Of a DNA stretch of 64,000 bases, positions 34,021 to 44,300 are shown piece by piece. The notes under the pieces are model-generated. The model saw only the letters and a list, made by a program, of their open reading frames with translations, was not told the DNA's origin and searched no databases. Position 1 is the first letter of the stretch. Each line of letters starts with the position of its first letter. This DNA is from Enoplolaimus lenunculus (taxonomy: Eukaryota; Nematoda; Enoplea; Enoplida; Thoracostomopsidae): positions 62,001-126,000 of the forward strand of contig JASANG010003356.1 of NCBI GenBank assembly GCA_030248215.1. The letters run 5' to 3'. A program made the translations under genes and the position numbers.

Positions 34021-37000
34021 TTACTCCCTTGGCTTCGCATTGAGTTTGCTCACGATCAAACCCGTTACACATCTGTCGACCCGGAGTCGCATGGTGGCTT
34101 TTTATCGTTGGAGCGTCGAACTCTTGCAACAAGGAGTTTAATTGCACAATGCTCAGCTATTGTTGATTACCCACATTTTAAATGTTTGTCACATTTTGAT
34201 GTAAGTTCACTCTTTTTAGCAATTTGAACAGGAGACAGAAAGCGAGGTGGGATTGCAAAATTATGTTGGTCCCAAATATTACCAGGGCAATGGAAACTTC
34301 TGTTGTATTAATTGTGTGCTTATTTTAACACAGTTACGCCCTATTCAACCGTGCAAATTTTTGTTGCAACAACTGGCACGTACAACTTGCACGCGCAAAC
34401 TTGGTCACAAAGCGCGGCTTTGAAGTTTTTGCAGCTGCAAATTATTCACTGGAATTTTGTGCTATTTTATTTAATTTGAACCTGTGAACGCAGTTGCAAG
34501 TCGCTTGAATTTCTTGTACTTGCAGTTTGATTGGTCAATTGGAATGTTCGTTTGAAAATACTTGCAGCAGCAAGTATTTCGTGCAAGTTGGAGATGCGAG
34601 TTCTCCATTCAAAAACTTGCACTCGTGAATGGGGCTTTAAAGCTTTTTCGCTCTACTTTGTTAAAATTGCCTACGGATCGCTTTTGTATACGTTCCTTAT
34701 AATTTAACAAGCAGCTCGTAAACGGGAAATGAGACGGGATATAATTGATTTTTATAAAATGATTTGACCAACTATAATTGTACGCAATCCACTGGATAAA
34801 ATAACAGTATCAATTTATATTCAATATTCAATATCATTGGATGCTGTAACAAAAATTCTAAAATAGGCACCCGGGAAACAAAGTATATTTGAAAAGACGG
34901 CTTCCCGGATGTCTCAACAATTCTTCAAAAAGGCCAATTCAGAAAAAAGCGAATTTAAAAACATTATTTTGACATTTTTGCAAATATTGCGTTTTACTAA
35001 CTCTTTTTCGCGTAAATATTTTCTATTTCATCAGACATCCAATTTCAAGTTAAGATTTCAACAAATAAGGCTTCGGTTGAATGGTTTTTATCATATTTTG
35101 ATAAACTTTCTGCTTAAAAGCCAGCAAAATCCTAATTTACTCTTTGCTTTCAGAAATCTTCGAATGGGTTCGAATCATACGAAAGTGCAAGTTTATTTCT
35201 CAATTCGATGGCGTTAATACTTTGCATTACTGCGCTCGCGTTTTTAGTTTCCGCTGCGATTAAACCAGACGAGTAGGTTGCATTCAAATTTTATTACGTC
35301 ACATTCGCTCTTACACGGATCCGCCGACCCTGGGAAGTCAAAGGACTTTGATCCCAGTAACAATTTGGAATCCCTGCAAAAGTTTTAGTCTCGCTTGTAA
35401 AGCAATATTAACACGTGCAAGTTTTTGCTGTGAGGACTTGAAGCTCCAAATTTTACGCAGAACTTGCATTTTTTCATCAACCAATAACAGAGCGGCTGCA
35501 ATATATTCAGTGAACTTGTATGGTTATTCACACATGTGAACTAAATTCCAAGCTATCATATTTAATGAAATATTTTGCAACTCCAAGTTTTCCGAACGGG
35601 ATTTTGGACAAAACTTACCAGTGCAAGTTGCAGCTGCAAGTTCTCACAGCAAAACTTGCAGGTGCGAATAGAGTTTATTAAGTCATGTGCGTTTCAAGCT
35701 TACCCCCTAAAATTGTTTGAGGAACTGTTCCACTCTGCCCTGGTTAAAAATATGTAATACATCAAAACTGTGTTTTTAAGCATTAATAGATATACCTAAC
35801 AATAGTTGAGTAAGAAACTTAGCGCATTTTTCTGAAATTTACCTGCCTGATATCTCCAGCTTTCGTTGTTCGATTGTTTGAACGCCTATTACTAACTGAA
35901 AGCATGTACTACATACAGTTGAGAGGGTAAGATCACTACCTTACAACCCACGCAATATACGATCTTGTTTAACATATGGACCAATGTTACTTCTAGGGCG
36001 TAACAGTAACGTAAGCATATTCCCAAGTGTAAGCTTAAAACCAAAAAATATACATAAAACCTAACACTATTCTATTGCAACCCCGCGGTAAAACGGCACG
36101 TCCATAAAACTAGCATGGGCCAATTTATGCAAATAACATGGGTATACCAGTTGACTTTTGAGTGGTTAGTATCATGGACACTGCAGCTTTTTTTGGCTTC
36201 AGTGTCCAGGATACAGAAGACAAGCTTCAGTGTCCTGTATACTGAAGACAAAAAGCTTCAGTGTACAGGAAACTGAAGCTTTTTTGGTTTTAGTGTTTGG
36301 GACACTAAAGCTTCACAGTTTCCTAGACACTAAAGCCAAAATGTTTCAGTATCTTGGATACTGAAGCCATAAAAGTCTTGAGTGCCCGGTACACTGAAGC
36401 TTTTCGGTTTCAGTGTCCAAGATGCTGAAGCTGTTTTGGCTACAGTGTTCACGACACTACCCCCTCAAAAGCCACCTTGTGTAGGGTATATTGTGGAAGT
36501 TGCATTATAAATAATGCAAAATGTGTGTTTTACTATTTTCAGTGCTCAAACAGACGAAACTGTATCAGTAATGCTTACAGGCGCTGCCGGACTGATCACA
36601 ATAATATCACTTATTCATTATGCACAATCCTGTCCAACACATTATATATTTCATGTAGCGTATGGTCGTGGATTTTACCTCACTGTGATCCCAGGTAAAA
36701 CCATTTTTTGCAATCAAAATCTTGAGTTAAAGTTTACTTGCAAGTTTTGTCCAAAATCCCGTTCGAAAAACTTGCATCTGAATTCATTAAAAATCATAAC
36801 TGGGAATTTCGTTCACATATCTGTGAATAACCACGCAACGTTCACTAAATTTATTGCAGCCGCTTTCTCAATGGCTGATAAAAAATGCAAGTTCTGTGTA
36901 AAAATTGCAACTACATGTTCTCGCAGCAAAAACTTGCACGTGTGAATAGGCTTAAAAATCAGGCCCAGAAGATGACGTTAAATTTTTGGGATAAAAAATT

Positions 37001-38194
37001 TTGTGGAAACGGTGCAAGTTATATCGGCACATTACACAATTTGTAGCCTGAGGGACATTAGATGGTACAGGAACCTTCAGTGATAGTCGCGCCTGACGCC
37101 GATCAACCGTATTAATGAATTATTTGTGAGGCATAATAATTAAGATGAAATTTGGTAAATTTAGCTAACTTAAAAATTTTTGGTCAAAAACTTACACAGG
37201 TCAATTTTCGGGGGCGTAGCCAATGGGTGGGGCATAGGGGGCTGAGTCGCTCCCCCTCGAAGAATTTTGCCTCCCACTAGAAAATTTTCAACCTTGCTTG
37301 TAAGTCATCGCAAAGCTTTATAGGCCCCTCCTGAAAAATGTTTAGCGTAGCCATCATAGTGACCTAGCTACGGGCCTGTATATTTGATGAAATCTGGCAC
37401 TGAATGTTTCTCAGACCTTGCATTTCCATGTTTCAGGCATACTCCTTCCAGTTACCGCAATCGGTTCGACGTTCATTCTTTGTTTCCAACGTACCGGGTG
37501 GCCCTCGCGTCCCTTAGGCATCATCCCACACTCGTATTTCTTTCGCACTCCCTGGGAATATCCGCACCGGTCGTCAATTAATTCTACTGCCGCTGACAAA
37601 ATCCTCATCCCAACGCCCAAATCATTCTACTCGAGAACACCGCATTCGATTCGAAATAGTCAACCTTCACGAGACAAATATGAATTTGAATTCCAACCGA
37701 GCGACGATTACGAAGACGACTCTGTATACTTTCCTAGCATTTCAATTTCTCACCCTTCACAGACGCAACACAAGCTGAACACGCAAAAATGTGACAAATT
37801 TGACTCAAAACCGTCAAAATGTGACAATGTCCATGCGAAAAAGCAATCATTGCAACATAATTGTAATTGCAATAATATTGCAAATACTTCAACTTCAGCA
37901 TGTCTTTCACGACAACACGAGACGCCTACTGCGAACAAAGGGATGCGTCAGGAAAATGTGACAAATTTGACGCAGTCAAGTGTTACATCACCAAATGTGA
38001 CATCACCAAATGTGACATCACCAAATGTGACATCACCAAATGTGACATCACCATATGTGACATCACCAAATGTGACCATTGAACGAGTTAAACAACTGAA
38101 ATCGGCGTTCAATTTTGGACGTCAATTTGGATTCAACCAAGCGGCGGTTGCTCATCCGCGGATTAAGTATTCGTCGTTGGGTGACGCGTTGTGA
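33943..38194 (+). CDS. Four-transmembrane-helix protein with long cytoplasmic tail, complete
   Basis: Exons 33943-34200, 35154-35272, 36543-36694, 37437-38194; phases 0, 2, 1 agree at all junctions, giving 428 residues. Helices lie at about residues 12-29, 99-121, 133-152 and 170-192. The first extracellular loop is about 70 residues with two cysteines (70 and 81), and the second loop is short. This layout resembles the claudin/PMP22/LHFPL-type tetraspan superfamily, although the usual GLW-C signature is not evident, so only the topology is claimed. The tail (about 235 residues) is Ser/Asn/Thr-rich, has KCDKFDSKPSKCD and CNCNN cysteine clusters, six VTSPN repeats (about residues 359-388) and a basic/aromatic end FNFGRQFGFNQAA. 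The start at 33943 is used because the duplicate ATG at 33842 runs into a stop. Each intron carries one family G repeat. A family A element begins 4 bp after the stop. Confidence 0.85.
34335..34640. mobile_element. Family G repeat in intron 1 of the four-helix gene
   Basis: GCAAATTTTTGTTGCAAC at the left, ACTTGCACTCGTGAATGGGG at the right, many TGCAAGT half-sites. Confidence 0.65.
35405..35672. mobile_element. Family G repeat in intron 2 of the four-helix gene
   Basis: ACACGTGCAAGTTTTTGCTG at the left and AACTTGCAGGTGCGAATAG at the right are inverted. Confidence 0.7.
35978..36122. mobile_element. Family A/B-type element with degenerate core
   Basis: Ends GGACCAATGTTACTTCTAGG and AAACTAGCATGGGCC. 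It has a family-A-like ATTCTATTGCAACCCCGCGG block but few TTAGGC units. Confidence 0.65.
36165..36465. repeat. Array of CAGTGTCC / GGACACTG palindromic units
   Basis: Eight or more alternating units of CTTCAGTGTCC and GGACACTGAAGC with A/T spacers, so any neighbouring pair can form a hairpin. It lies in the intron just upstream of exon 36543-36694. Confidence 0.8.
36722..36955. mobile_element. Family G repeat in intron 3 of the four-helix gene
   Basis: ACTTGCAAGTTTTGTCC near the left and AAAACTTGCACGTGTGAATAGG at the right, in the common orientation. Confidence 0.65.
37211..37376. mobile_element. Family D MITE
   Basis: Starts GGGGCGTAGCCAATGGG, core CAACCTTGCTTGTAAGTCAT, end GACCTAGCTACGGGCC. 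It ends 60 bp before exon 37437. Confidence 0.75.
37982..38072 (+). repeat. 15-bp coding minisatellite (VTSPN repeats)
   Basis: Six tandem copies of GTGACATCACCAAAT-like units in the last exon of the four-helix gene, encoding VTSPN (once VTSPY). Confidence 0.95.
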
Positions 38195-38198
38195 ATGT

Positions 38199-38342
38199 GG
38201 GCCAATGTATTGAACAAGGTCGTAACAGTAGTGTAAGCATATTCCAAAGTCTACGCCTAAGCAAAAATTTATCTAAAGCTTAAGTTAATACTCTATTGCA
38301 GTCCCACGGAAAAACGTTCCGTCGCTGATCGCTACATGGGTC
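38199..38342. mobile_element. Family A TTAGGC-type MITE in the 3' flank of the four-helix gene
   Basis: Starts GGGCCAATGTATTGAACAAGG 4 bp after the stop codon and ends CTGATCGCTACATGGG. Any 3' UTR must include it. Confidence 0.8.
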
Positions 38343-38597
38343 TCATTTCGATAGAAGGTCATTTATGACATGATTGATCGCCAATGCACGCATGCCTGGT
38401 GAAAAATCATCACGAAGATGTAAAAGCATCTTCGAATTCGAGCGTCAATCACTCATGGTCGAGCGGTGATGGAATTTGTCTTTCAACTCAGGAGTTCAGG
38501 AGTTCAAAGTACAAATATGACTCCCAGGTTGAAATTGATCTCTGTATGGAATTAAAGAGCTGATTATTGAAAGATAGTTTCAAACTTTCCAATTATT

Positions 38598-38752
38598 GCC
38601 CTTGTTACTTTAAGGGGCGTGCAGGTTTCTGCTAGGTCTATAAAAGAGTAGGTTTAGCTTCTAGATTACATTTTTTGCTTAGGCTTAGACTTAGGCTTAG
38701 GCTTAGGGATACGCTTAATCTACTGTTACGTCCGTTACAGTAAACATTGGCC
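38598..38752. mobile_element. Family B TTAGGC-type MITE
   Basis: Ends GCCCTTGTTACTTTAAGGGG and GTTACAGTAAACATTGGCC, flanked by near-identical CAATTATT / AAATTATT. Confidence 0.8.
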
Positions 38753-38817
38753 CAAATTATTGTCTGTAAAACAAGGAAAAAAGAGAGGTTTGTGTAATAA
38801 TAATTAATACTTTTTAA

Positions 38818-39425
38818 AAGCTTAATTTGATTTGATTTATCTTTAGCCTAATTCAGCAGTATTAAACTAACTTTCTAAATTAACTAAATTAACAGGCAAG
38901 TTTACGCTTCAGCTCATTTAAAATCTTGCACCTTTTTAGTTTAAACTAAACGTAACGAACTCTTAGAGACACATAACTTCTGGGATGCACTTGTTACTTA
39001 AACTAAAAATATGTTTAACTTAAACTCGTGTTAAACTTAACACTGTAAATTCCAGTGAGTTGATTTTAACTCAGAATGAGTTGACTCCACTCAGAAGCCT
39101 GAGCGCTGAATTAGGTCTTTTAGTACTCAGAATTTTGAATTTACTGAACTCATTCTGAGTTATTTTATCAACTTACCCGGAATTAAATCAGTTCTAGAGG
39201 GAGTTAATATTTACTGTTATTAATTCAGAAATGACTTAAACTAACTATAATTCTCTCTCTGAGTTGATTAATAAACTCATAAGAAATTATATGTAAAACA
39301 TGTTAGTTTAAGTAACTTAAAATTCTAGTTTAGTCAGTCCGTCCAGCCATTTAAGTTTTACTTCATCATGATATTCAAGTTTAGTTAAGCTATAATTTAA
39401 GTTTAAGTTTTTAGAAAGTATGAGT
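38818..39425. mobile_element. Family F2 repeat interrupted by a family F element
   Basis: Left part 38818-39041 and right part about 39300-39425 match one continuous copy at 63650-64000 (shared AACTTAAACTCG, TTAGTCAGTCCGTCCAGCC, TTCAAGTTTAGTTAAGCTAT). The sequence between is the family F element. Confidence 0.8.
39042..39300. mobile_element. Family F element, nested
   Basis: Starts CACTGTAAATTCCAGTGAG and is full of ACTCAG/CTGAGT half-sites. A full copy is at 63272-63513 and a reversed partial copy at 39838-40085. Confidence 0.7.
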
Positions 39426-39837
39426 TGATTTTAAATCTGCGTGCAATATATGCTACGAAAAAGCTGTTTCTCGATGTAGACTCACATGGAAGACCTTATA
39501 AAACATGACCCGTCTCTCCCTCTAATGTTTATAAGGAAACCCTGCATAAATTCATTTCGAATGAAATCTGTGGTCGCTCCAATAAAGTTAATTCTCTCTT
39601 GTCCACAGCTAATTTAGGCTCTTATGCACTTTGCCAGATACACAAGTTTAGCCTCAAGCTTAAGCTGTAACGAACCTTAAATGTGAGGAAATACAATGGA
39701 TCTTGTTATAATTGTTCTTCCATTTTGTGTAGAACATTCTAAAATATTTAATGCGTTGATTTTAAGCAAGTAATCTCAAACGAGGCTATCGACAAGGTTT
39801 CCAGGCAAAAATTTAACAGAAATCTTTCATGGTACTA

Positions 39838-40085
39838 GTAAATTCGAATGAGTTAACTAATCAACTCAACTAGTGAATTTGGTTATTTCTGAATTAATAT
39901 TTGTAAACATTAACTCACCTTGAGTTGAGTTGATTCTCACTTTGAGTTGAGTTGATTTTGACCGAGTTGATTAATTAACAGAGAATGAGTTGAATTGAAT
40001 CAGATTTTTGAGTTCTGATAGTCCTAACTCAGGCTGAGTGATTCCAGTCATACTGAGTTAAAATCAATTTGCTGAAATTTACCGT
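39838..40085 (-). mobile_element. Family F element, reversed
   Basis: ACTGAGTTAAAATCAATTTGC and GAAATTTACCGTG at its right end are the inverse of the family F left end; GAGTTGA motifs throughout. Confidence 0.65.
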
Positions 40086-40787
40086 GTTGGTCAATTATGA
40101 CTTCACAAAGTAAAGCTTTGCACTCAATCATGGTACAACCGGACGCAGCCTCCGGCTCGGGTTCCGGCAGAAGCTCCACATTCAGCTAAATTTCCGGTAC
40201 AATTTATACCAGAGGTTCCGGCAATTTCTCAGGAGCACAATTTTCCATAGTTTAACAAACGCTCTACCGTTCGGCGTGTTTGTATTTAACTTTAAGTGCA
40301 ATTGTTATGAGTTTATTGCCTGGATTTCGCAAAAATTAACTCAAAACCGAAAATTTTAACATCGCATTACAGATATTCGCAAAAATAAGCAACTTAAACA
40401 TTATTTCAATATTTTGAAAAAGTGCACCAGATTTGCCAAAAAACAAGCCAATTTTCGCAAATCAGTGGCGTATTCTTCGACCAAATGCGATTCGTTACGA
40501 CTGATCCAAAAACTTTAAGAATTCAGAGAAATATATTTTTTGAAAATAAATTACATAAAATATACAAAAATGTAATAAAAATCAAACAGCGACTGTACAT
40601 TTCGACCCCCCCCCCCCACAAGGCTAAACCTTAGGTTTAGTTTTCCGAATTGAAACGACTTACCTAAACCTAAGCATAATCCTAAACTTTTGCCTAAACG
40701 TTAATATTAAATGTAGTCAAAGTGTACAAGAGCCAATTATAAACTAAACAAGGCTGTGCTGATATGCATGGTCAAGTTCCAAAACTG

Positions 40788-40946
40788 GCCCGTAGCCAAG
40801 GGGGCCAGGTAGGCTCAACCCACCCCCTGGAATAATTTTGGCCCCTTAGAAAATTTTCAACTTGGCTTGCAAGTCACTAAAAACTCTTGAATGCCCGTCC
40901 TAAAAATTTTAGCCCCCCCCCCGTAGCATGGTGATCTGGCTACGGG
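40788..40946. mobile_element. Family D MITE
   Basis: GCCCGTAGCCAAGGGGG to GATCTGGCTACGGG with the usual core. Confidence 0.8.
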
Positions 40947-41357
40947 TCTGGTTAAAAACAAATTAGGAACTGTAAACGATGTATCCAACGTTTTCAAACC
41001 AAACCAAATGTTGGCGTAGTATTTTATCTTACTGAATTTCAAAGGAAAATAGGGATATGTTTATAGCCAAAATTTGAAAATACGGGCTCTGCCCCTGGTC
41101 TCAAAATTGTATGAATTCACCGCTATCAATACTTTCAATTCGAACAGTTCAAAGTTTTTCTATAAGCAAATTCAATCACTGATAAAATCACGTTACTGTG
41201 ATTTATGCTATTTTCACCGCAGCTTTTTCAAATCGTAATTTCTAGAGTTTTGACCATTCCATTTCTAAATTTGAAATTGCAGTATTGTTAATTTTGAAAA
41301 TCTGCAACAACTTCGGCTTCAGCAAATCCTTCAAATACACCGAAGCGACATGGTGAC

Positions 41358-44300
41358 TTATTCGACTGTGGTCAAATATCGAGATGGACATCGGCTCCAT
41401 TGAAACTGTGATTGTTGATCGCTTTTTTCGTCTAATTCTACCGGCCGGAAACGGATATCAGATCGGTTGCTGTTTTGTTTCGGTGTTCCAATGACATACT
41501 GAAAATACATAAAAATATAAAAATAAATATTTTAAGAAAAAAAACAAATGTATAAGCCTAAAAACAAATGGTTTACGAAAATATTTAATTTAAATAAAAT
41601 GTGGTAAAATGTCAAGAAATATTGAATTTGCTAAATTTTGCAACCGATTATAAAATAATTCTTCACTGCCTGAATTATAATAGAAACCCAAACATAAAGA
41701 ATGTGATTATTTTCCCATTTCAACCTTTTCTCAAGTGAATATTCTTCGATTTCACCAAAGTTTTAATTTAAAATTGGAATTCAAACCGCAAACATACGCA
41801 TTTGAGGCATTTGACAATCACGACTCAGCTATAGAAGCTTAACGCTAACGCGCTTAACGCATAAGATACGCCAATCACTGTGCAATGGGTATGTATTGCG
41901 TGTATATCCAGGGTCAGAGTAGCCACTCCCATACCCCCCATTTGGGGGGCTTCACCTTTAAAGCGGCCCCCACTCTAACCGGTTGAAACAAAAAACCGTT
42001 TAAGTTTTAAAATGTGTCTGGATTATAGCTCGCTTCGCTCGCGACTCTGGTGCCCCATCCTGGAATTAGGGGGAGACCCCACCCTTGCCTGCACCGGCAC
42101 TGTGTATCAAAGGTGGAACCGGGCGAGAAAAGTGCGGATGGGCCTGATGGGGTCGACCAACGTTTTTTCGTTCCTGTTTTTCCAAATATAATTTCGATTG
42201 TTGCAGCCGTTATGGCTTAAACGAAATGATATTAAAACGTTGTAAACCGCAAACAACTATGACATCGACCCATGTTACTTTTTAGACTGTCCCGGTTTCT
42301 GGTGATGTCTCAAAAAGTGTAGGTTTACATTCTAGATTACAATTTTTGCTTAGGCTTAGGCGTAGACTTAGGCTTACGAATACGCTTTTGCAACGCTTAG
42401 GCTTAGGCTTAGCCTTAGGAACAAGCGTAATCTACTGTTACAGCCCTAAAAGTAACATTGGCCATGACATCCATAACAAATACCATGCAATGTTACCGCA
42501 CGAAATGCTATCACGTAATAGATTTTAATCAATTGCGCTGCCAAGAACACGATTGCGGTCGTCTATGCCGGTTGTATCGGCTGCGCCAGCTGCCTATTGC
42601 GGCCGGTCCGGTACGGAGCCGGCCGGACCGGCCGATGGGCCGGCCGGTGGTAGGTTCCATCTGTGGCGTATCCATGCGGGAAAAAACCAGATTGAAATTC
42701 GTTTTTATTCGCCTTAAAACCACGCTGATGTGGCTTAATTTTACCTGATGTTTAACCAGTCGAAAAGTAACATTTTCAGTGCACAATTGCAAGTTTTGCA
42801 TCACTCGCATTAGTCGTTCGTTGGGTGCGATTCGTCTTAGCGCATTCGAAGGCACAAGTCCAATACGACCATCTGGTTTACTCGCCTGTATGAACGGTAA
42901 ATAACCGATGGAATACTTTGACTCTTTGGCAACTTTTAGCCGTTCTTGTAAACCAAAAACGATAGCAGCATTGGCCGATGTATAGAACAGGGCCGGAACG
43001 TTTTCCAGCCGGATTGTAATAGAGTAAGCTTAAGCTTTCGACTAATCTGGTTTTGCTTAGGCTTAGGCTTAGGTTTAGGCTTAGGCTTCGGCTTAGGCTT
43101 AGGCTTTATCTTAGGCTTAGGCTCAGGCTTAGGCTTAGGCTAGGCTTTAGGCTTAGGTTTAGGCTTAGGCTTTAGCTTACGCTTAGGCTTAGGCTTAAGC
43201 TTAGGCTTAATCTTAGGCTTAGGCTTAGGCTTAGACTTAACTATGGGGGTTTAGGTGTAGGCTTAGGAATATGCTTATACTACTATTGCGACCCTGTTCT
43301 ATACATGAGCCCCAGCATTTGTCGTTAAAACAGAGTCAGAAAATATGCTACGGTCAGTAGAACAAGATATTTTTAATATAATTTAGACCAAAAAATAGTC
43401 CTAAAACATAAAGTATTATTATAAATTTAAAATAAATTAAATTTTTGCACCTGCCACCAATTAGGATCACTGGATTCGAGTACAACGAGTCGATCACCTG
43501 GCCTGAAATATATTAACATAATACACAGTTGTATGTGTACCTATCGGTGTCTTTCGATTTTAAAACTTTCATTAATTTAAATATATTTCATCTGAAATTC
43601 ATGGGAATTACAAAATTATAAAGTCGTTTTTCTAGAAAATAATAACCCAATTTTTTACTGGTAAACGTTAGTTTAAATTATTTTAAATTCAAATTTTCTG
43701 ACTAAAATTGATCACAGGACAGACCTTTTCTATGCTTATACCAATAAATCTGTATAAACGCTGATAAAAAATAAGGATATTTCAGTAAGGGTAGCGCTAT
43801 ACTTTTGATGACGTCCGACGCCGTTCGTTAGGCAAACGGTACCGGCCATCACCGTGCGTCACGGTGCGGTATCGTACGCGAATTAGTTACGTACCATACC
43901 GTACGGTAACAGACGGCACCGTACGGATAACGGACGGGCATTTTACGACAAGTATAGCGCAACCCTAACAGTTTTCAACGGAAACATTAAACCTATGCAA
44001 GCTTTGCTAAAATTGCACAGCTGCATTTACGTACTTAGAAAAAATACATATTAGTCAAAAGTGCGATCGTACATAAATCTAAAACTTTGTCCTACGGTAT
44101 TTTGCACCGAATTTATTCGTTGAGGCAAATTACAGTTTTTTCAAAAACTGCGAAACTTTACAATTTTTGCCTCATGCACACACAAAATAAATTGTCTTGA
44201 AATTTCAAAACTCCAACTTTGTTAAATTTCGAAGTAGGTTGTAAAATTAGGGAATTGTATAGTTGAGCTAAACTCTCAATTTTGAAGGTGCGTTTGTAAG

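Noticed and set aside
42529-42855. Single 108-codon frame across the SH3 exon
   Set aside because: Only 42745-42885 is coding; the rest follows the CAG/GTAAAA donor and is intronic, including a CCGGCCGG-rich stretch.
42745-43450. Loss of the distal half of SH3-1
   Set aside because: At first no GxxP segment seemed present, but the acceptor TTCATACAG at 42886 joins WWQ to ASKPDGRIGLVPSNAL in phase, giving a complete SH3.
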